From CAWCKS01 sp963763485 (GTDB lineage: Bacteria > Pseudomonadota > Alphaproteobacteria > Rhizobiales > Xanthobacteraceae): a stretch of 64,000 bases of DNA. The position numbers and the translations under genes are program-made. Positions 20,161-30,339 of the stretch are shown piece by piece. The notes under the pieces are model-generated. The model ran no database searches. It had not been told where the DNA came from and saw nothing but the letters and a program-made list of their open reading frames with translations. Where the stretch lies: positions 372,001 to 436,000 of the forward strand of contig CAVXOW010000003.1 of the NCBI GenBank assembly GCA_963763485.1, written 5' to 3'. The number at the start of each line of letters is the position of its first letter. Within the stretch, counting starts at the first letter, position 1.

Positions 20161-20799
20161 ATGATCCTGCCCGCGCTGTTCTTTTACCTGTTCGCCGCGA
20201 TCTGCGTGGCCTCGGCCGTGATGGTGATTGCCTCGCGCAATCCCGTCCATTCCGTGCTGTTCCTGATCCTCGCCTTCGTCAATGCGTCCGGCCTGTTCAT
20301 CCTGATGGGCGCCGAGTTCCTGGCGATGATCCTGGTCGTGGTCTATGTCGGCGCGGTCGCCGTCCTGTTCCTGTTCGTGATCATGATGCTCGACGTCGAC
20401 TTCGCCGAGCTGCGCCAGGGTTTCTTGAACTACCTGCCGATTGGCGTGCTCGTTGGGGCGATCGTTCTTGCCGAACTGCTGTTGGTCGGCAGCACCTGGG
20501 TGATCACGCCGGAAGTCACGAAGTCGATCACCGCGCCGATCCCGTCGGGTATCAGCAACACCCAGGCGATCGGTCTCGTGCTGTACACAAAGTACATCCA
20601 CTACTTCCAGCTTGCCGGCATGGTGCTGCTGGTCGCGATGGTCGGTGCCATCGTACTGACGCTGCGCCACAAGGCGAATGTGAAGCGGCAGAACATCTCT
20701 GTGCAGAATGCGCGCTCGAAGGCGACCGCGATGAAGGTCGTGAAGGTGGCGCCGAGGCAGGGGCTTGGCGACGTGCCGCCGCGGGAGGCCGCAGAATGA
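20161..20799 (+). CDS. nuoJ: NADH-quinone oxidoreductase subunit J
   Basis: Membrane subunit (ND6-like), 212 residues, with five helices. The start at 20161 ([20 protein letters not shown]) is favoured over the longer frame from 20110, which runs through the end of nuoI. The conserved helix-3 sequence [20 protein letters not shown] with its pi-bulge region is clear. A basic C-terminal tail of about 40 residues follows the last helix. The final bases overlap the nuoK start. Confidence 0.95.
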   Translation: MILPALFFYLFAAICVASAVMVIASRNPVHSVLFLILAFVNASGLFILMGAEFLAMILVVVYVGAVAVLFLFVIMMLDVDFAELRQGFLNYLPIGVLVGAIVLAELLLVGSTWVITPEVTKSITAPIPSGISNTQAIGLVLYTKYIHYFQLAGMVLLVAMVGAIVLTLRHKANVKRQNISVQNARSKATAMKVVKVAPRQGLGDVPPREAAE

Positions 20800-21104
20800 C
20801 CATCGGCTTGGGCCACTATCTCGCGGTCGCCGCGATCCTGTTCACGCTCGGAATCCTCGGCATCTTCATCAACCGCAAGAACGTGATCGTCATCTTGATG
20901 TCGGTCGAGTTGATCCTGCTGTCGGTCAACATCAACCTCGTCGCGTTTTCGACCTTCCTCAACGACATCGTAGGCCAGGTTTTCGCGCTGTTGGTGTTGA
21001 CCGTTGCCGCCGCGGAAGCGGCCATTGGGCTGGCCGTCCTGGTCGTATTCTACCGTAATCGCGGTTCGATCGCCGTCGAAGACATCAATCTGATGAAGGG
21101 CTGA
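20796..21104 (+). CDS. nuoK: NADH-quinone oxidoreductase subunit K
   Basis: Small three-helix membrane subunit (ND4L-like), 102 residues. The helix-2 and helix-3 acidic residues of the proton path are present in [20 protein letters not shown] and in [20 protein letters not shown]. Starts with ATG overlapping the nuoJ stop by four bases (ATGA) and ends seven bases before nuoL. Confidence 0.96.
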   Translation: MTIGLGHYLAVAAILFTLGILGIFINRKNVIVILMSVELILLSVNINLVAFSTFLNDIVGQVFALLVLTVAAAEAAIGLAVLVVFYRNRGSIAVEDINLMKG

Positions 21105-21110
21105 CGGGGT

Positions 21111-23168
21111 ATGATTCAGGCGATCGTCTTTCTGCCGCTGCTTGGCGCCATCCTGGCCGGGATCATTTCGCTGGCCGGCGCGCGTGCTCGCCACCCCGGC
21201 GGGCTCGAAATGGACCATGGCCACGATGACCATGGTGCTCATGCAATGGCCGATACGGGTGGCCACGACGACCATGGTCACGGCCATGATGTGCCGCCGC
21301 CGGCCGCCGGCTCGCGGCTGGCCGAGCTCGTCACCACGGTTCCGCTCCTGATCGCCGCCGGCCTGTCGTGGGTTGTGCTGGTCAATGTCGGATTCATGCA
21401 CCAGGACGCGCGGATTCCGCTGTTTCCGTGGATCAACTCCGGCGACCTCAACGTCGCCTGGGCGCTGCGCGTCGACACGCTGACGGCGGTGATGCTTGTC
21501 GTCGTCAACACTGTGTCGTCGCTCGTACACCTCTATTCGATCGGCTACATGGCGGAGGATCCGCACCGGCCACGGTTCATGGGCTATCTGTCGCTGTTCA
21601 CCTTTGCCATGCTGATGCTGGTGACGGCAGACAACCTGGTGCAGCTGTTCTTCGGTTGGGAAGGCGTCGGTCTGGCGAGCTACCTGCTGATCGGCTTCTG
21701 GTATGAGCGGCCGGCCGCCAATGCGGCGGCGATCAAGGCCTTCATTGTCAACCGCGTCGGCGACTTCGGCTTTGCGCTCGGCATCTTTGCCGTCTTTATG
21801 CTGATCGGCTCGGTCGACTTCGAAACCATCTTCCATGGCGCGCCGGCCCTTGCCGGCAAGGCCGAGATCAATTTCTTCGGCTGGCATGTCGACGCCCTGA
21901 CGCTGACCTGCCTGCTGCTGTTCATGGGCGCGATGGGCAAATCGGCGCAGTTCCTGCTGCACACCTGGCTGCCCGACGCGATGGAAGGCCCGACGCCGGT
22001 GTCGGCCTTGATTCACGCCGCGACCATGGTCACCGCCGGCGTCTTCATGGTGGCACGGCTGTCGCCGCTGTTCGAGCTCGCGCCGAATGCGCAGACCGTC
22101 GTGATGTTCGTCGGCGCAACGACGGCGTTCTTTGCCGCGACCGTCGGCCTCGTGCAGAACGACATCAAGCGCATCGTCGCTTACTCGACCTGTTCGCAGC
22201 TCGGCTACATGTTCGTCGCAATGGGCGCGGGGGCTTACTCGGTCGGCATCTTCCACCTGTTCACCCACGCCTTCTTCAAGGCGCTGCTGTTCCTGGGCTC
22301 AGGCTCGGTTATCCACGCTATGCACCACGAGCAGGACATCCGCAACATGGGCGGCCTGTGGCGGAAGATTCCCTTGACCTTCTACGTCATGGTGATCGGC
22401 ACGCTGGCGCTGACAGGCTTCCCGCTGACAGCAGGCTATTTCTCCAAGGATGCCATCATCGAGTCGGCTTACGCGTCGCACAATCCGGTGGCGTTCTACG
22501 CGTTTCTGCTGACCGTGGTGGCGGCGGCACTGACGTCGTTCTATTCGTGGCGCCTGATTTTCAAGACCTTCTTTGGCGAGCCCCACGACCGGGAACACTA
22601 CGAAGCGGCGCATGAGAGCCCGCTGGTGATGACGATTCCGCTGCTAATCCTCGCGGTCGGCTCGCTGGGTGTGGGCTATCCATTCGAGGAACTGTTCGCC
22701 GGACACGGCATCGAGGAATTCTTCCGCGAATCCGTGAAAATGAATCCGCACATCATCGAGATGATGCACGAGATCCCGCAGAGCATCGCCTTCCTGCCGA
22801 CTGTGATGATGGTGCTCGGCTTTGCAGTCTCGTTCATCTTCTACATCAGCCGGCCCTATTTGCCGGTCGAGCTCGCGAGCCAGCACCGGCTGCTCTACGA
22901 GTTTCTGCTCAACAAGTGGTATTTCGACGAGCTTTACGACCTGATCTTCGTGCGGCCGGCCAAGTGGCTCGGACGCTTCCTGTGGAAGCAGGGCGACGGC
23001 TTCGTCATCGACGGCTTGGGCCCCGATGGCGTTTCGGCCCGCGTGCTCGATGTCACGCGCAACGTGGTGCGGCTGCAGAGCGGCTACCTCTACCACTACG
23101 CCTTCGCCATGCTGATCGGTGTCGCCGGTCTGATCACCTGGTTCATGTTCGGTCTGGGAGCCCACTGA
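21111..23168 (+). CDS. nuoL: NADH-quinone oxidoreductase subunit L with a histidine-rich loop
   Basis: Large antiporter-like membrane subunit (ND5-like), 685 residues, with about 16 helices and the long lateral helix at the C-terminus. The functional Glu in [20 protein letters not shown] and the conserved Lys in the proton channel region near [12 protein letters not shown] are present. Between helix 1 and helix 2 is an unusual His/Asp-rich loop at about residues 34-60, with eight His in 24 residues (H36, H38, H41, H44, H52, H55, H57, H59). This loop is longer and more His-rich than the usual short linker. The C-terminus is conserved. The stop overlaps nuoM. Confidence 0.95.
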   Translation: MIQAIVFLPLLGAILAGIISLAGARARHPGGLEMDHGHDDHGAHAMADTGGHDDHGHGHDVPPPAAGSRLAELVTTVPLLIAAGLSWVVLVNVGFMHQDARIPLFPWINSGDLNVAWALRVDTLTAVMLVVVNTVSSLVHLYSIGYMAEDPHRPRFMGYLSLFTFAMLMLVTADNLVQLFFGWEGVGLASYLLIGFWYERPAANAAAIKAFIVNRVGDFGFALGIFAVFMLIGSVDFETIFHGAPALAGKAEINFFGWHVDALTLTCLLLFMGAMGKSAQFLLHTWLPDAMEGPTPVSALIHAATMVTAGVFMVARLSPLFELAPNAQTVVMFVGATTAFFAATVGLVQNDIKRIVAYSTCSQLGYMFVAMGAGAYSVGIFHLFTHAFFKALLFLGSGSVIHAMHHEQDIRNMGGLWRKIPLTFYVMVIGTLALTGFPLTAGYFSKDAIIESAYASHNPVAFYAFLLTVVAAALTSFYSWRLIFKTFFGEPHDREHYEAAHESPLVMTIPLLILAVGSLGVGYPFEELFAGHGIEEFFRESVKMNPHIIEMMHEIPQSIAFLPTVMMVLGFAVSFIFYISRPYLPVELASQHRLLYEFLLNKWYFDELYDLIFVRPAKWLGRFLWKQGDGFVIDGLGPDGVSARVLDVTRNVVRLQSGYLYHYAFAMLIGVAGLITWFMFGLGAH

Positions 23169-24679
23169 TGACGACCTGGCCGATCCTCTCAGTCACGACG
23201 TTCCTGCCACTGCTCGGCGCAGTGCTGGTCTATGTGCTGGCGCGGGGCAGCGATGAGGCGGCCGCGCGCAATGCGCGCTGGATTGCGCTCTGGACGACGC
23301 TGATCACATTTGCGATCTCGCTCATCCTGGTGCAGCGGTTCGATCTGTCCTCGACCGACTTCCAGTTCGTCGAGCGCTATCCATGGCTCGCCCAGACCAT
23401 CATCTACCATATGGGCGTCGACGGCATTTCGCTGCCGTTCGTGATCCTGACCACAGCTCTGATGCCGCTCTGCATCATCGCAAGCTGGAAGTCGATCACG
23501 CTGCGGGTGCGCGAATACATGATGGCGTTCCTGGTGCTGGAAACGCTGATGGTCGGCACCTTCTCGGCGCTCGACCTCGTGCTGTTCTACCTGTTCTTCG
23601 AAGGCGGCCTGATCCCGATGTTTCTGATCATCGGGGTGTGGGGTGGGCCGCGGCGGGTTTACGCCAGCTTCAAGTTCTTCCTCTATACACTGCTCGGCTC
23701 GGTGTTGATGCTGCTTGCGATCATGTCGCTGTACTGGAACGCCGGCACGACCGACATCCCGACCTTGATGCAAACGGCCGTTCCGCGCTCGATGCAGACT
23801 TGGGCTTGGCTGGCGTTCTTCGCCTCGTTCGCGGTGAAGATGCCGATGTGGCCGGTCCATACCTGGCTGCCGGATGCCCACGTCGAGGCACCGACCGCGG
23901 GTTCGGTGATCCTCGCCGCGATCCTGTTGAAGATGGGGGGCTACGGTTTCCTGCGCTTCTCGCTGCCGATGTTCCCGCTCGCATCGCATGACTTCGCGCC
24001 GCTGATCTTTACGCTGTCGGTCATTGCCGTGATCTACACCTCGCTGGTCGCGATGATGCAGGACGACGTGAAGAAACTGATCGCGTATTCATCGGTCGCC
24101 CACATGGGCTTTGTCACCATGGGAATCTTCGCCGGCACCGTGCAGGGCGTCGCCGGTGGTGTGTTCCAGATGATCTCCCACGGCATCGTCTCGGGCGCGC
24201 TGTTCCTCTGCGTTGGCGTGATCTACGACCGCATGCATACCCGTGACATCGACGCCTACGGGGGCCTGGTGAACCGGATGCCGTGGTACGCCTTCGCCTT
24301 CATGGTGTTCACCATGGCCAATGTCGGCTTGCCGGGCACCTCGGGCTTCGTCGGCGAGTTCCTGACCCTGATCGGCACCTTCAAGGTCAACCTGCCGACC
24401 GCGACGCTCGCCACCACTGGCGTGATCCTGTCGGCCGGATATGCGCTATGGCTCTATCGACGCGTCGTGTTCGGCGCGCTGACCAAGCCGTCGCTTGCCG
24501 GCATCAAGGATTTGACCGCACGCGAAGTGCTTACTCTTGGGCCGCTGGTCGCGCTGACGCTGCTGTTCGGCTTCTATCCCAAGCCGGTGCTCGACATGTC
24601 GGCGGCCTCGGTGCAGCAGCTGGTCGACAATTACAGCCACGCAGTGACCGCCGTGAAAGCGGCGGCGCTGTTGCAGTGA
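23168..24679 (+). CDS. nuoM: NADH-quinone oxidoreductase subunit M
   Basis: Second antiporter-like membrane subunit (ND4-like), 503 residues. Starts at the ATG overlapping the nuoL stop (23168); the longer frame upstream runs through nuoL. Key features are [20 protein letters not shown] with the conserved Glu, [20 protein letters not shown] with the channel residues, and [15 protein letters not shown] with the Lys of the proton route. Length and helices are normal. Confidence 0.96.
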   Translation: MTTWPILSVTTFLPLLGAVLVYVLARGSDEAAARNARWIALWTTLITFAISLILVQRFDLSSTDFQFVERYPWLAQTIIYHMGVDGISLPFVILTTALMPLCIIASWKSITLRVREYMMAFLVLETLMVGTFSALDLVLFYLFFEGGLIPMFLIIGVWGGPRRVYASFKFFLYTLLGSVLMLLAIMSLYWNAGTTDIPTLMQTAVPRSMQTWAWLAFFASFAVKMPMWPVHTWLPDAHVEAPTAGSVILAAILLKMGGYGFLRFSLPMFPLASHDFAPLIFTLSVIAVIYTSLVAMMQDDVKKLIAYSSVAHMGFVTMGIFAGTVQGVAGGVFQMISHGIVSGALFLCVGVIYDRMHTRDIDAYGGLVNRMPWYAFAFMVFTMANVGLPGTSGFVGEFLTLIGTFKVNLPTATLATTGVILSAGYALWLYRRVVFGALTKPSLAGIKDLTAREVLTLGPLVALTLLFGFYPKPVLDMSAASVQQLVDNYSHAVTAVKAAALLQ

Positions 24680-24698
24680 CGCGGCGAGGGCCTTTTCG

Positions 24699-26135
24699 AT
24701 GATGACACAGGTCGCAGGCTACTTGCTGCTCCCGGCGCTGCCGGAGATTTTTCTCGCCTGCGCGGCGATGATGCTGCTCATGATCGGCGCTTATCTCGGC
24801 GTCAAGGTGACCCGGCTCATCCTTGGGCTGGCGATCTTCATGCTGATTTGCACCGGCGCGATCATCTGCTTGTTGCCGTCAGGCAAGGTCGAGACCTTCG
24901 GCGGCAGCTTCGTGCTCGACGACTTTGCAAAGTTTCTGAAAATCCTGTCGCTGACCGGTTCGGCGGTCACGCTGCTGCTGTCGATCGAGTTTCTCGAAGC
25001 GGAATCGCGCCGCATCTTCGAATACGCGATCCTGGTGATGCTATCGACCGTCGGCATGATGGTGCTGATCTCTGCCGCCGACCTGATCATGCTCTATCTC
25101 GGTCTCGAGCTGATGAGCCTTGCGCTCTACGTCGTGGCCGCCAGCGATCGCGACAACGCCAAATCGACCGAGGCTGGATTGAAGTACTTCGTGCTCGGTG
25201 CGTTGTCGTCGGGCATGCTTTTGTACGGCGCTTCACTGATCTACGGCTTTACCGGCACCGTCAGCTTTGCTGGCATCGCTGCGGCAGCCAAGGAAGGCAG
25301 CATCGGCCTGGTGTTCGGGCTCGTCTTCCTGCTGGCGGGCCTGTGCTTCAAGGTGTCGGCGGTGCCGTTTCACATGTGGACGCCCGACGTCTACGAGGGC
25401 GCGCCGACGCCGGTGACGGCGTTCTTCGCGTCGGCGCCGAAGGTTGCTGCCCTGGCAGTGTTCACCCGTGTGGCGCTCACCGCGTTCCCGGGTATCGCGG
25501 TGCAATGGCAGCAGGTTGTCGTCTTCGTCTCGATCGCCTCGATGGTACTCGGCGCATTTGCGGCAATCGGCCAGACTAACATCAAGCGGCTGATGGCCTA
25601 TTCGTCGATTGGCCACATGGGTTTTGCGCTGGTCGGTCTCGCCGCCGGCACCGCGGATGGCGCGCAGGGCGTGCTGATCTACGCCGCGATCTATGTGACC
25701 ATGACGCTTGGAACCTTCGCGATTATCCTCGCGATGAGGCGCAACGGGCAGGCGCTCGAGAGCCTTTCGGATTTCGCAGGGCTGTCGCAGACCAATCCGA
25801 CGCTCGCCTTTTTCATGGCGATGCTGCTGTTCTCGCTTGCCGGCGTGCCGCCACTCGCGGGTTTCTTCGCGAAGTATTATGTGTTCGTCGCAGCGATCAA
25901 GAGCGGGCTGTTCACGCTGGCGGTGATCGGTGTGCTCGCGAGCGTGGTCGGCGCTTACTACTATCTGTACATCATCAAGCTGATGTACTTCGATCAACCG
26001 GCTGGCGCCGTTGAGCCGGCGCGGCCCGAGCTGCGGCTGGTGCTTGCGGCTGCCGGCCTGTTCAACATTCTCTACGTCGTCCATCCCGCGCCCTTGGTGA
26101 CGGCCGCCGCCGTCGCCGCAAAGTCGCTGTTTTGA
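24699..26135 (+). CDS. nuoN: NADH-quinone oxidoreductase subunit N
   Basis: Third antiporter-like membrane subunit (ND2-like), 478 residues, completing the 14-gene operon. [20 protein letters not shown] carries the conserved Glu, [20 protein letters not shown] is the family signature and [20 protein letters not shown] has the channel Lys. Its TGA overlaps the birA ATG, so birA may be translated from the same mRNA. Confidence 0.96.
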   Translation: MMTQVAGYLLLPALPEIFLACAAMMLLMIGAYLGVKVTRLILGLAIFMLICTGAIICLLPSGKVETFGGSFVLDDFAKFLKILSLTGSAVTLLLSIEFLEAESRRIFEYAILVMLSTVGMMVLISAADLIMLYLGLELMSLALYVVAASDRDNAKSTEAGLKYFVLGALSSGMLLYGASLIYGFTGTVSFAGIAAAAKEGSIGLVFGLVFLLAGLCFKVSAVPFHMWTPDVYEGAPTPVTAFFASAPKVAALAVFTRVALTAFPGIAVQWQQVVVFVSIASMVLGAFAAIGQTNIKRLMAYSSIGHMGFALVGLAAGTADGAQGVLIYAAIYVTMTLGTFAIILAMRRNGQALESLSDFAGLSQTNPTLAFFMAMLLFSLAGVPPLAGFFAKYYVFVAAIKSGLFTLAVIGVLASVVGAYYYLYIIKLMYFDQPAGAVEPARPELRLVLAAAGLFNILYVVHPAPLVTAAAVAAKSLF

Positions 26136-26908
26136 TGGACCTCGCGCCGTCCGCGGCCGCTGCCGGTGTCCGGCTCGTCAGCTATGACGCGATCGGTTCG
26201 ACCAATGTCGAGGCGCTGGCGCTGGCGCGCGCCGGTGAGCAGGGGCCGCTCTGGGTAACGGCTGCGCGTCAGACAGCAGGGCGCGGGCGGCGTGGTAACG
26301 CCTGGACGTCCGAGCCTGGGAATCTGTATGCGAGCCTTCTGGTCACCGACGCCGCTCCGTCGCCAGTTCTGCCGGAACTGTGCTTTGTGGTCGCGCTCGC
26401 GGTGCGGGATGCGATCTGTGCCATCGCGCCAGGTCTTGCGCCGGCACTGAAGCTCAAGTGGCCGAACGATCTTTTGCTCGATGGGGCCAAGATCGTCGGC
26501 ATTTTGATCGAGGCCGAGCGCGTCGGCAGCGCCACCGCAGCCGTGATCGGCATCGGCATCAACTGCGCGCATCATCCGGAGGGCACTCCCTACACGGCCA
26601 CTGACCTGAACACGCATGGCGCAGGGATAACTCCGCCGCAAATGTTCAAAGCGCTCTCCGCAGCGATCGTCAAGTGGCTTGCTCTATGGGATCGCGGAAG
26701 CGGGTTTGCGGCCATCCGCGCGGAGTGGTTGACCCATGCCGCCGGCATCGGCGGCGACATCGTGGTGCGCTTGCCGAACCGGCAGCTGGCCGGCAAGTTC
26801 GAGTCCCTCGATCAAACCGGCCGGCTGATGCTGCGCTTGCCGGAGGGACATCTCGAAGCGATCACGGCGGGCGAGGTGTTCCCCGCGCTTTCGCAGGGGC
26901 GGCCGTGA
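26135..26908 (+). CDS. birA: biotin--[acetyl-CoA-carboxylase] ligase
   Basis: Attaches biotin to carrier proteins of carboxylases, using ATP. The 257-residue protein begins directly with the catalytic domain: GSTN, then GRGRRGNAW at about 49-57 (the biotinyl-AMP loop), KLKWPNDLLL with the catalytic Lys, and GIGINC. The N-terminal winged-helix DNA-binding domain of E. coli BirA is absent, so it is a ligase without repressor activity. A short SH3-like C-terminal domain follows from about residue 205. It overlaps nuoN and rnj in ATGA-type junctions. Confidence 0.93.
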   Translation: MDLAPSAAAAGVRLVSYDAIGSTNVEALALARAGEQGPLWVTAARQTAGRGRRGNAWTSEPGNLYASLLVTDAAPSPVLPELCFVVALAVRDAICAIAPGLAPALKLKWPNDLLLDGAKIVGILIEAERVGSATAAVIGIGINCAHHPEGTPYTATDLNTHGAGITPPQMFKALSAAIVKWLALWDRGSGFAAIRAEWLTHAAGIGGDIVVRLPNRQLAGKFESLDQTGRLMLRLPEGHLEAITAGEVFPALSQGRP

Positions 26909-28577
26909 TGGCGCGCCCCGACGAACTCACCTTTGCACCGCTCGGCGGCGTCGGCGAGATCGGCATGAACCTGTCGATCTACGGGCTCGGCAACCGCCAG
27001 CAGCGCAGTTTTATGGCGGTCGATCTCGGTGTCTCCTTCGGCAGCGAAGATCATCTGCCGGGCATCGACCTGATCATGCCCGACATCACCTTCCTCGAGA
27101 AGGAACGCAAGAACCTGCTCGGCATCGTACTGACGCACGCGCATGAAGACCATTTCGGCGCGATGATCGATTTGTGGCCGCGGCTGCGCGTGCCTGTTTA
27201 TGCCACGCCGTTTTGCGCGGCGCTGCTCGAAGCCAAATGCGAAAGCGAGCGCGACGCACCGGAGATTCCCGTCAAGATCATTCCGCAGGGTGGGAGGTTC
27301 GATCTCGGACCGTTCAATGTCGAGATGATTCCGGTGGCGCACTCGATTCCGGAGTCCTGTGCGCTGGCGATCCGTACCGAGGTCGGTACTATCTTGCACA
27401 CCGGTGACTGGAAGATCGATCCGACGCCGGTGCTCGGCCGCCCGACAGACGAAGCCAGGTTACGGTCGCTCGGCGACGAGGGCGTGTTGGCACTGGTCGG
27501 CAATTCCACCAATGCGGTGCGTGACGGTCGCTCGCCGTCCGAGACCGAGGTCGCAAAACGCTCACCGAGCTCATCGGTTCGGCGCGCGGTCGCGTCGCCG
27601 TCACGACGTTCGCATCCAACGTCTCCCGTATCAAGGCTGTCGCCGACGCGGCGCGCGCCGCGGAGCGCGAGGTCGTCGTGGTCGGCCGTGCCATGGAGCG
27701 GATTGTTCAGGTCGCGCGCGAGACCGGCTTTCTCGACGGCGTGCAGGAATTCCGCAATGTCGACCTTTACGGCCATTTCCCGCCCGACAAGGTCTTGGCG
27801 TTGTGCACCGGCAGCCAGGGCGAGCCTCGCGCGGCGCTGGCCCGAATCGCCAGCGACGATCATCCCGCAGTGACCTTCAACAAGGGCGACCGGGTCATTT
27901 TCTCGTCACGTACGATCCCCGGCAACGAGAAGGCGGTGGGGTCGATCATCAACGGCCTAGTCGAGCAGGGCATCGAGGTGATTACCGATCGCACGCATCT
28001 CGTGCACGTGTCGGGCCATCCGCGGCGCGACGAATTGCGCGACATGATTTCTTGGGTGCGGCCGCAAACGTTGATCCCCGTGCATGGCGAGGCGCTGCAC
28101 CTGTCGGAGCATGCGGCGCTGGCGCGCAGCCTCGGCGTGCCGAAGGTCTTGATCTGCGGTAACGGCGACCTCGTGCGGCTCGCGCCGGGTGATCCGGCCG
28201 TGATCGATGAATTGCCGCACGGCCGGCTCTACAAGGACGGCTCGCTGCTCGAGGCTGATCAGGCTCGAGCTGTGGTCGAGCGGCGACGCATGGGCTTTGC
28301 CGGAGCCGCGTTTGTAGCGCTGGCGATCACCGAGAAGGGCGAGCTCGCCGACGATCCGCAGATTGAACTGCTCGGGGTTCCCGAGCGTGACGCCGCAGGG
28401 GATGCGATCGGCGAGCGCGTCTATGATATCGTGATCGCCACGTTCGACGGCCTGCCACGTGGCCGCAGGCGCGATGCGGATGCGACCGCGGAAAGCATTC
28501 GTCGAGCGGTCCGCGCCGAACTCGGTACGGTTTGGGGCAAGCGCCCGCTCTGCTATGTGAAGGTATTGGTGGTGTAG
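26908..28577 (+). pseudogene. rnj: ribonuclease J, interrupted by a one-base frameshift
   Basis: Metallo-beta-lactamase/beta-CASP ribonuclease, which in alphaproteobacteria takes part in rRNA and mRNA processing. Reading from the ATG at 26908, the first 215 or so residues are typical: LGGVGEIGMN, then HAHEDH at 77-82 (zinc site), VAHSIPES and HTGDWKID. At the run of four A at 27555-27558 the frame shifts. Adding one A gives KTLTELIGSARGRVAV and restores the normal sequence (VGRAMERIVQVARETGFLDG, VHVSGH, LIPVHGE) to the TAG at 28577, a total of about 556 residues, the expected length. The tract is a homopolymer, so a missed base in the assembly is the likeliest cause. Confidence 0.85.
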
Positions 28578-28579
28578 CG

Positions 28580-28990
28580 ATGACCAACATGATCGGACGG
28601 CTCAACCATGTCGCGATCGCGGTTCCCAATGCGTTAAAGGCGGCCAAGATCTATCGCGACTGCGGCGCCGACGTTTCGGCTGCAGTGCCGTTGCCCGAGC
28701 ATGGCGTGATCACGGTGTTTGTGACGTTGCCGAACACCAAGATCGAATTCATCGAGCCGCTCGGCGACACCTCTCCGATTGCGAAATTTCTCGAACGCAA
28801 TGCCGAGGGCGGCATTCACCACGTCTGCTACGAGGTCGACGACATCATTTCCGCGCGTGATCATCTGAAGGCGACCGGCGCGCGCGTGCTGGGCGATGGC
28901 AACCCGCGGATCGGCGCGCACGGCAAGCCCGTGCTGTTCCTGCACCCCAAGGATTTCTCCGGCACGCTGGTCGAGCTGGAGCAGGTCTGA
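28580..28990 (+). CDS. mce: methylmalonyl-CoA epimerase
   Basis: Interconverts the epimers of methylmalonyl-CoA on the path from propionyl-CoA to succinyl-CoA. The 136-residue protein is a two-module glyoxalase/VOC-fold protein: GRLNHVAIAVPN at the N-terminus provides the first metal His, TKIEFIEPLGDTSPIAKFLE follows, then GIHHVCYEV and HPKDFSGTLVELEQ supply the remaining metal ligands and catalytic Glu. Start at the ATG at 28580, two bases after the rnj stop. It is followed by a DUF1467 gene, a common order in Rhizobiales. Confidence 0.93.
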   Translation: MTNMIGRLNHVAIAVPNALKAAKIYRDCGADVSAAVPLPEHGVITVFVTLPNTKIEFIEPLGDTSPIAKFLERNAEGGIHHVCYEVDDIISARDHLKATGARVLGDGNPRIGAHGKPVLFLHPKDFSGTLVELEQV

Positions 28991-29021
28991 GCGCACTCGA
29001 AGCGCAAGCCGGGCAGCACCG

Positions 29022-29297
29022 ATGGCCTATACGATCTCGTCAGCGTTCGCGATCTACTTCGTGCTGTGGTGGATCGTGCTGTTCGTGACGTTGCCGTTTG
29101 GCGTGCGCAGCCAGTCCGAGGACGGAACCGCGATCCCGGGTTCCGAGCCCGGTGCACCGATCGCGCCCTTGATGTTGCGGAAGCTCGTTTGGACCACGGT
29201 GCTATCGGCCGTGATCTTCGCGGTGTGCGCTTGGGGCTACTATGCGGGGATCTTCAACCTCGACCGGATCATGAGGCTGATGGGCGTCCCGCTCTGA
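29022..29297 (+). CDS. DUF1467 family membrane protein
   Basis: A 91-residue protein with two hydrophobic helices, one at the N-terminus (FAIYFVLWWIVLFVTLPFGV) and one near residues 57-77 (VWTTVLSAVIFAVCAWGYYA), joined by a soluble loop containing the RSQSEDGTAIPGSEPGAP motif that characterises DUF1467. It is regularly found between mce and proS in alphaproteobacteria, where its role is unknown. The start at 29022 is favoured over the longer frame from 28896, which overlaps mce. Confidence 0.85.
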   Translation: MAYTISSAFAIYFVLWWIVLFVTLPFGVRSQSEDGTAIPGSEPGAPIAPLMLRKLVWTTVLSAVIFAVCAWGYYAGIFNLDRIMRLMGVPL

Positions 29298-29315
29298 GGC
29301 CCGGAAAAAGAAAAA

Positions 29316-29333
29316 GCAGGGCGCGAGCCCTGC
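29316..29333. terminator. 7-bp GC hairpin downstream of the DUF1467 gene
   Basis: GCAGGGC (29316-29322) and GCCCTGC (29327-29333) form a perfect stem with a GCGA loop. An A-rich run precedes it, so the complementary strand shows a T-rich tail, while the plus strand has none. It lies 19 bp after the DUF1467 stop and may end that transcript, though the orientation is not ideal for an intrinsic terminator. Confidence 0.5.
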
Positions 29334-29685
29334 CTGAGAGAAATTGTGTCGACCCTTATCACCCTGAAGATGTTAGATTTATCAGAGATTTTTTGCAGGG
29401 GTTGCACCGTTGTGCGGCGCAGGGCTTCCTCCCGAGACTTGGACCACCAGATGGGACGAACGCAAAGGACCGAACCGATCTGAGGGGCTCCTTGTAGCCG
29501 ATCAAATCTTCGTTGTCACGATTTTCAGCAACAAATGTTCAATTTAGCGGCAAGGCTCGTATGAAAAATTTCATGCCTCATCGGGTTTTAGCATCGGTCG
29601 ATCAGAGATTTTTAACGCGCGGCCGCGAAGGGGCAAAATGAGATCGCGCGATCGTTGTGTGCACTTGGGAGTTGAAGGAAGCATC
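29334..29685. other. intergenic region before the copper chaperone gene
   Basis: About 350 bp, noticeably more AT-rich than the surroundings, with no credible ORF. It holds the two 13-bp direct repeats described separately. It should include the promoter of the copper chaperone gene, but I did not find a clear -35/-10 pair. Confidence 0.5.
29381..29613. repeat. two 13-bp direct repeats (ATCAGAGATTTTT)
   Basis: Exact copies of ATCAGAGATTTTT at 29381-29393 and 29601-29613, 220 bp apart in the spacer upstream of the copper chaperone gene. The second copy ends 72 bp before the start codon. They could be regulator sites or remnants of a duplication. Confidence 0.5.
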
Positions 29686-30225
29686 ATGCGAACACGCTTG
29701 CTCATCATCGCTTCGATGCTGTTCGCCGCGCTGCAGCCTGTCACTGCGCGCGCCGATGACGTCAAAGCCGGCGATCTCGTGATCTCCCAACCGTGGAGCC
29801 GCGCGACGCCGACCGGCGCGAAAGTCGCGAGCGGCTATCTCACCATCGCCAACAAAGGCACCACGCCCGATCGTCTGCTCGGCGGATCGAGCGATGCGGC
29901 CGCCAAGGTCGATGTCCACGAGATGGCCAGCAATGGCGGCGTCATGACCATGCGCGCGCTCGATGACGGTCTCGCGCTGCCGCCAGGCGCGACGGTGACG
30001 CTCGCACCGGGCGGTTATCATCTGATGCTCAATGACCTCAAGAAGCCTTTGAAGCAGGGTGATGGCATGCCCGTCACGCTGAAGTTCGAGAAGGCGGGCG
30101 ACGTCGCGGTGACGTTCAACGTCTTGGGTGTCGGTGCGAAGGGGCTCGACAGTTCTGCGAAACCTGCGATGGCGCCAATGGACAAGGGCGACGTGAAGAT
30201 GGACCACGGCAAGATGAAGATGTGA
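29686..30225 (+). CDS. periplasmic copper chaperone PCu(A)C family protein
   Basis: A 179-residue exported protein with a cleavable signal peptide (MRTRLLIIASMLFAALQPVT, then ARA at the cleavage site). The mature cupredoxin-like domain has the Cu(I) ligand pattern: VDVHEMASNGGVMTMR, then LPPGATVTLAPGGYHLML, matching H-x-M ... H-x-M of the PCu(A)C family, which delivers copper to cytochrome oxidase. A Met/His-rich tail (MDHGKMKM) may bind additional copper. Shine-Dalgarno GAAGGA precedes the ATG at 29686. It sits between the DUF1467 gene and proS with no obvious link to either. Confidence 0.85.
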   Translation: MRTRLLIIASMLFAALQPVTARADDVKAGDLVISQPWSRATPTGAKVASGYLTIANKGTTPDRLLGGSSDAAAKVDVHEMASNGGVMTMRALDDGLALPPGATVTLAPGGYHLMLNDLKKPLKQGDGMPVTLKFEKAGDVAVTFNVLGVGAKGLDSSAKPAMAPMDKGDVKMDHGKMKM

Positions 30226-30339
30226 GCTTGCCGCAAGGGCAAGACGCCCGGTGGCGGAGGCAATGCAAGCTTGTGTTTTGCCGCCAGTTCCGGTTTGACT
30301 TGCGATCAACCCGTCGAAAGACCAATTCCCGAGTCCCAG

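Noticed and set aside
20601..22268. A 555-codon open frame on the minus strand
   Set aside because: It is antisense to nuoJ-K-L; its His/Arg/Gln-rich composition comes from reading membrane-helix codons backwards.
27541..27600. Programmed frameshift in rnj or the other broken genes
   Set aside because: No slippery heptamer with a downstream structure was seen, and these families are not known to use programmed frameshifting.
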